Of a stretch of 36,402 nt of DNA, positions 33,292 to 36,402 are shown one piece after another. The notes beneath the pieces were generated by a model, which made no database searches, had not been told where the DNA came from, and saw only the letters and a list, made by a program, of their open reading frames with translations. The DNA lies in NCBI GenBank assembly GCA_900315715.1, contig ONAH01000019.1, positions 1-36,402 of the forward strand. Direction: 5' to 3'. The position numbers and the translations under genes were made by a program. Each line of letters opens with the position of its first letter. Within the stretch, counting starts at the first letter, position 1. This DNA comes from an uncultured Eubacteriales bacterium (lineage in GTDB: Bacteria; Bacillota; Clostridia; Oscillospirales; Acutalibacteraceae).

Positions 33292-34029
33292 TTATTTTAT
33301 AAGCAGGGGTTCTCGTATTCCCTGTATTCTTCGGGCAATTTTCGTCAAGCATTTCATTCCTATTGTGTTTTCGCTGCCGCTTTTGCCCGATTGTATTGCG
33401 GCGGCAAGCTGATAATCTTCGGGTATTATCCCGATAAGCTGCAAAGATGTAATGTCTATAATTTCGTCTAAGTCCTCGTATAACCCCATTTTACGGAACG
33501 TCTGCTTGTTAAACCTGTTTATCACAAGACGAATATCCTCTATTCCAAGAGAACGCAGCTTGCCTGCAACGGTCTGACCTCCTCTTACGCTTGTAGGTTC
33601 GGTATTGACTACAACCAGTCCCCTTGTCGCAGGGAACGCCGCCGCATCAAACCCGCTTCCCACTCCTGCGGGAGAATCTATTATTACATAGTCAAAAATA
33701 TCTGCAACTCCCTCTACCAGCTGATAAAGCACCTGAGGTGCTATTTCGTCATATGCGTTGAGGGGGGCAGGCATCAAAAACAGACCTTGCTTTCCGGGAC
33801 ATGGATAAACGGTATTCTCAACTGTACAGCTTCCACTGACGGCATCGGCTATATCAAACACAAGCGTCTGCGTTATTCCCAGCATTATGTCAAGTCCACG
33901 CATTCCGCTGTCACAGTCGATCAGCAGCACCCTGCTTCCGGACATCGCAAGCGATGTTCCAAGTCCTACTGCTACGGTTGATTTACCGGTTCCGCCCTTT
34001 CCCGATGCGATAACAATAATGTCCTTCAT
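33292..34029 (-). CDS. minD: MinD-like septum-site ATPase
   Basis: A 245-residue ParA/MinD-family ATPase. The deviant Walker A motif is SGKGGTGKST (about residues 9-18), followed by switch I LLIDCDSGMRGLDIMLG and Walker B-like YVIIDSPAGVG. MinD binds the membrane via a C-terminal amphipathic helix and recruits MinC to block division at the poles. Here the tail ends IARRIQGIREPLLIK, shorter and less typical than the Phe/Leu-rich helix of model MinDs. minC and minE are not in the window, and minE and rodA, which normally lie between minD and mgsA, are missing. The neighbouring mgsA still supports MinD over a plasmid ParA. AAAGGA precedes ATG. Confidence 0.85.
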   Translation of the reverse strand: MKDIIVIASGKGGTGKSTVAVGLGTSLAMSGSRVLLIDCDSGMRGLDIMLGITQTLVFDIADAVSGSCTVENTVYPCPGKQGLFLMPAPLNAYDEIAPQVLYQLVEGVADIFDYVIIDSPAGVGSGFDAAAFPATRGLVVVNTEPTSVRGGQTVAGKLRSLGIEDIRLVINRFNKQTFRKMGLYEDLDEIIDITSLQLIGIIPEDYQLAAAIQSGKSGSENTIGMKCLTKIARRIQGIREPLLIK

Positions 34030-34063
34030 ACTTATCCTTTCACAGCTTTGACAATCGCAAAGG

Positions 34064-34079
34064 TTTTACAAATGTAAAA
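34064..34079. promoter_or_regulatory. 16-bp palindrome in the minD leader
   Basis: TTTTACA-AA-TGTAAAA, perfect 7-bp arms, lies between the promoter and the ribosome binding site of minD. It could be an operator or a short RNA hairpin. Confidence 0.4.
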
Positions 34080-34100
34080 TCTGCTAAATTCCCAATTATT

Positions 34101-34129
34101 ATTTTAACACATTTTCTACAAAACGTCAA
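34101..34129 (-). promoter_or_regulatory. Promoter of minD-mgsA-hisS
   Basis: TTGACG at 34124-34129 and TAAAAT at 34101-34106 on the minus strand, 17 bp apart, giving a leader of about 65 nt. It is probably the main promoter of the minD-mgsA-hisS run. The A/T-rich sequence from 34130 to 34253 holds nothing else I recognise. Confidence 0.75.
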
Positions 34130-34253
34130 AGAAAATCAAGAAATTTATATACAAATTTAATCGTTAAATAATAGGCAATTTGAATAATAAACACGCTATT
34201 TTTCAATTTTAGCATTATAGCAAACCTATTTTCTATAATTATATATAACTTTA

Positions 34254-34706
34254 TTATTCCATATCATCTGTTTTCAGAAGTTCCAATACCTTATATAACA
34301 GAACATACAAGCTTTTCGCCTCATCAGCACTCAGTTTTATGCACGAACCGACTGTCATCGGTATATCCACAGCGGCTTGCTGTAATTCCTGTCCTTTATC
34401 TGTAAGGGAAATATTCAATATTCTTTCGTCGTTAAAGCTTCTTTTTCTCTCAATATAACCTTTTGACTCAAGCTTTTTCAGCAACGGCGTAAGCGTACCC
34501 GAATTAAGGTACAGCATTTCGCCGAGTTCTTTTACGTTGCATGATTTCTTTTCCCACAGCACCATCATTGCTATATACTGAGTATATGTTAAGTCAAGTT
34601 TATCAAGATACGGTTTGTATGCGTGCACAACCTCCTTCGCACAAGCATACAGCGGAAAACAAAGCTGATTTTCAAGCCTAAGCCCGTCATAGCTTTCGTC
34701 ACTCAT
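34254..34706 (-). CDS. MarR-family regulator, OhrR type
   Basis: A 150-residue winged-helix regulator. The N-terminus LRLENQLCFPLYACAKEV closely matches OhrR proteins; the Cys in NQLCF (about residue 16) sits where OhrR has its peroxide-sensing cysteine, and the Tyr-rich LTYTQYIAMMVLWE that hydrogen-bonds it follows. The DNA-binding region is LGEMLYLNSGTLTPLLKKLESKGYI, with the wing at RKRSFNDERILNISLT. OhrR proteins repress peroxide-defence genes until oxidised by organic hydroperoxides. There is no ohr gene nearby; instead the gene lies 13 bp after a cation efflux gene and probably shares its transcript. A second Cys (about residue 22) could form a disulfide in a 2-Cys mechanism. Confidence 0.88.
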   Translation of the reverse strand: MSDESYDGLRLENQLCFPLYACAKEVVHAYKPYLDKLDLTYTQYIAMMVLWEKKSCNVKELGEMLYLNSGTLTPLLKKLESKGYIERKRSFNDERILNISLTDKGQELQQAAVDIPMTVGSCIKLSADEAKSLYVLLYKVLELLKTDDME

Positions 34707-34719
34707 TTCAAATCACTCC

Positions 34720-35823
34720 TTAATCACTGTAATCCGAGTCAAGTACAATATCCAAATTATATTCAGAAAACTTCTCTGATACCTCTTTCTTTATACTGTC
34801 ACGAACGTCATCTGCGTCTGCGTCAAAATCAACTATTATATCAAAAGAAACGCTCTTTGTATCATCGTCCGCATAAAAGCCATGCATTTGAAGCACCTCT
34901 TTATGAGCAGTCACAATCTGTTGAACAGTCTTTTTTATCTCAGCAAACCGTCCTGTATCGTTTGAGGCATATATTCCCAAAGTAAGCACTATTCCGAATT
35001 CCACAAAAACTTCGGTAGAAATTCTCCTTGTAAGCCTATGTATTTCTTTAGCAGACATACTGTCCGCAACCTCCACATGAGCCGTACCCATAATTTTAGA
35101 CGGACCGTAATTATGCAGAGTAAGGTCAAATGTACCCTTTACGCCATCAAACGAATTAATTTTCTCTTTCAGATTATCGGTAAGCTCCTTATCCGCACGA
35201 ACTCCAATAATACTGTTAAGCGTATCAGTAAGAATTTCCACACCTGATTTTATAATTATTATTGATATAAGCACGCCCATTATACCTTCAAGCGATATTC
35301 CCCATAACATGCTTACTACTGCCGTAACAAGTGTTCCGCCCGACAGTATAGCGTCGAACAATGCGTCCGCACCCGAAGCAGTAAGCGACTGAGAGTTGAG
35401 TTTTTCGCCCTGAGATTTAAAGTATTTTCCTATAATTATCTTAGCAACTATCGCCGCCGCAATAACTACAACTGACGGTACGGAATAATCTGTCTGCTGA
35501 GGTTCAAAGATTTTTACAGCAGACTCCCTAAGCGACGTTACGCCTGCAAGCAGAACAATCACAGCTATAACGACAGACGTAATATACTCTATTCTGCCGT
35601 AACCGTAGGGGTGTTTTTTGTCGGGAGCTTTAGACGAAAGCTTAGTTCCGACTATGGTTATTACTGACGAAAGTGCGTCGCTGAGATTATTCACAGCGTC
35701 AAGGATTATCGCTATTGAGTTTGCAAAAATTCCCACAACCGCCTTAAACGCCACAAGCACAACATTTGCAATAACTCCTATTATACTGGTTCTGATAATA
35801 CTTTTTTCTCTGTCGTAATTCAT
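34720..35823 (-). CDS. Cation diffusion facilitator family transporter, possibly Mn2+ type
   Basis: A 367-residue CDF exporter that would expel a divalent metal in exchange for protons. Six membrane helices fill about residues 12-200, with a cytoplasmic metal-binding domain after them. By comparison with E. coli YiiP, the transport site reads Asp-x3-Asn in helix 2 (LDAVNNLSD) and Asp-x3-Asp in helix 5 (ADALFDAIL). The His of zinc-type CDFs is replaced by Asp, as in manganese-type exporters such as MntE. HPYGYGRIEY follows helix 2 as usual. The ATG at 35823 is 8 nt after GGAG; a GTG at 35832 overlaps that site. First gene of a pair with the OhrR-like regulator, under a promoter carrying an OhrR box. 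Confidence 0.9.
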   Translation of the reverse strand: MNYDREKSIIRTSIIGVIANVVLVAFKAVVGIFANSIAIILDAVNNLSDALSSVITIVGTKLSSKAPDKKHPYGYGRIEYITSVVIAVIVLLAGVTSLRESAVKIFEPQQTDYSVPSVVVIAAAIVAKIIIGKYFKSQGEKLNSQSLTASGADALFDAILSGGTLVTAVVSMLWGISLEGIMGVLISIIIIKSGVEILTDTLNSIIGVRADKELTDNLKEKINSFDGVKGTFDLTLHNYGPSKIMGTAHVEVADSMSAKEIHRLTRRISTEVFVEFGIVLTLGIYASNDTGRFAEIKKTVQQIVTAHKEVLQMHGFYADDDTKSVSFDIIVDFDADADDVRDSIKKEVSEKFSEYNLDIVLDSDYSD

Positions 35824-35852
35824 CTTTTTCACTCCTCAACACACTATAACAC

Positions 35853-35867
35853 TACAATTAAATTGTA
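35853..35867. promoter_or_regulatory. OhrR-box-like operator
   Basis: TACAATT-A-AATTGTA, a perfect 7-bp inverted repeat with one central base, matches the operator consensus I know for Bacillus OhrR. It covers the -10 box of the CDF promoter. An overlapping second dyad (AATTGT-GT-ACAATT on the minus strand) extends it upstream. Confidence 0.75.
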
Positions 35868-35890
35868 CACAATTTCTAAAAATTTGTCAA
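35862..35890 (-). promoter_or_regulatory. Promoter of the CDF-OhrR operon
   Basis: TTGACA at 35885-35890 and TACAAT at 35862-35867 on the minus strand with a 17-bp spacer. The -10 lies inside the OhrR-like box, so a bound regulator would block RNA polymerase. Confidence 0.8.
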
Positions 35891-35912
35891 GAGTAAAAGT
35901 TTTTAGCAATAA

Positions 35913-35941
35913 AAAGACGACCGCACGCAGCAGCCGCCTTT
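35913..35941 (-). terminator. Terminator upstream of the CDF promoter
   Basis: A 9-bp stem with some G-U pairs (35913-35921 and 35933-35941) and an 11-nt loop, followed on the minus strand by TTATT after the A-T closing pairs. It would end transcripts arriving from the right before the CDF promoter. Confidence 0.6.
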
Positions 35942-36234
35942 GTTTTGGGTATTGTAAATCCACTGTCTACAACTTAAGAAAATAGCCTTATTATGTTAAA
36001 AAGCAAGATTTAGAAAAGCAAAGCAAAAGTTTTTTATCAAGCTTTTTTCAAAAAATTTAGATAATGTTTGAGGCAAGCAGCCCCAAATATAATCCACTCA
36101 GCGGAGAGGGGAACGCTCAAACTATTAAATATCAACAAACTCAAAAAGGTGAGATCCTGCCGACAGTGGTTCTCCCCCAACGTAATCAGTCGGATTTTTA
36201 ATCATTAACTTAATTTGTGGACAGTGATTATAGA
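35942..36234. other. Noncoding stretch with inverted repeats
   Basis: No gene is supported here. A 7-bp perfect inverted repeat, GTTTGAG (36066-36072) and CTCAAAC (36116-36122), encloses a GC-richer segment with CCCC and GGGG blocks that could extend the stem. A second imperfect repeat, GAGATCC / GGTTCTC, lies at about 36151-36174. The sequence between is unlike the A/T-rich spacers elsewhere and could be a structured RNA or a decayed repeat element; I recognise no known family. Confidence 0.35.
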
Positions 36235-36402
36235 TTAGTTTGTACTCGTATTCTCGTTTAACCGTCTTTTTATCTCATTTGAACGGTTCTGAGCCATATG
36301 AATATATTGTCTGTAATCGCTGCCGTAAATAATAAACTTATCGTACTCCGGATTTTTCAGTTCTTCATTTGTATTAAATCCATACTCAAAATCACCAAGC
36401 CA
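36235..36402 (-). CDS. Partial gene, C-terminal 55 residues, unknown
   Basis: An open frame enters from the right edge and ends with TAA at 36235. The last residues include YGFNTNEELKNPEYDKFIIY, then GSDYRQYIHMAQNRSNEI and KRRLNENTSTN. No family is recognised. The composition (polar, ending in a helix rich in Arg/Asn/Lys) looks like a genuine protein C-terminus. The start and most of the gene lie outside the window. Confidence 0.5.
   Translation of the reverse strand, partial: WLGDFEYGFNTNEELKNPEYDKFIIYGSDYRQYIHMAQNRSNEIKRRLNENTSTN

Overview
The window looks like chromosome of a gut-type clostridium, most likely in the Ruminococcus / [Eubacterium] siraeum part of the Oscillospiraceae. That is an inference from moderate-to-low GC, strong Firmicutes-type ribosome binding sites, a T-box leader on thrS, a CarD-family regulator, an OhrR-type MarR regulator and a secreted peptidase with a C-terminal dockerin. 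I see no rRNA, tRNA, insertion sequence, prophage or CRISPR array.

Left part (1-5.9 kb), minus strand: IMP dehydrogenase (guaB), an orphan ZnuA-like metal-binding lipoprotein and a large P-type Ca2+ ATPase, each with its own promoter or terminator signals.

Centre (5.9-18.5 kb): a Ter (tellurium-resistance-type) stress system built as a divergon. Leftward run a trypsin-like serine protease, a rhomboid protease, a YceG-like protein, a TelA-family protein and three TerD paralogues, ending near the Ca2+ ATPase. Rightward runs a tight four-gene operon: an HpcH/HpaI-type C-C bond lyase, a phosphoribosyltransferase with TRSP domain, a StiP-type phosphoribosyltransferase with a PELOTA-like C-terminus, and an ATP-grasp ligase. 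These four are the 'biosynthetic module' that comparative genomics has linked to TerD proteins and proposed to make a nucleoside-like metabolite of unknown structure. The usual HAD phosphatase of the module is not in the operon, but a matching HAD protein lies 8 kb away (26.7-27.4 kb) behind its own promoter and an attenuator-like leader. No TerC gene is present.

Right part (18.7-36.4 kb): a dockerin-bearing S41 peptidase; thrS with a full T-box leader; two GNAT acetyltransferases; a frameshifted small CD3324-like gene; a polytopic membrane protein with an acidic tail; a small divergent SpoIID-like exported protein; the HAD gene; a CarD regulator; aspS and hisS separated by two small genes of unknown function; mgsA and minD upstream of hisS; and a cation-diffusion-facilitator gene followed by an OhrR-type regulator. 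A near-perfect OhrR box sits on the promoter of that last pair, suggesting peroxide-responsive, possibly manganese, efflux. The right edge holds the 3' end of an unidentified gene.

Most interesting points: the complete but split Ter biosynthetic module with two added proteases, the OhrR-box/CDF operon, the HAD leader, the SpoIID-like mini-protein, and several enzymes with a substituted key residue (methylglyoxal synthase, ZnuA-like protein).
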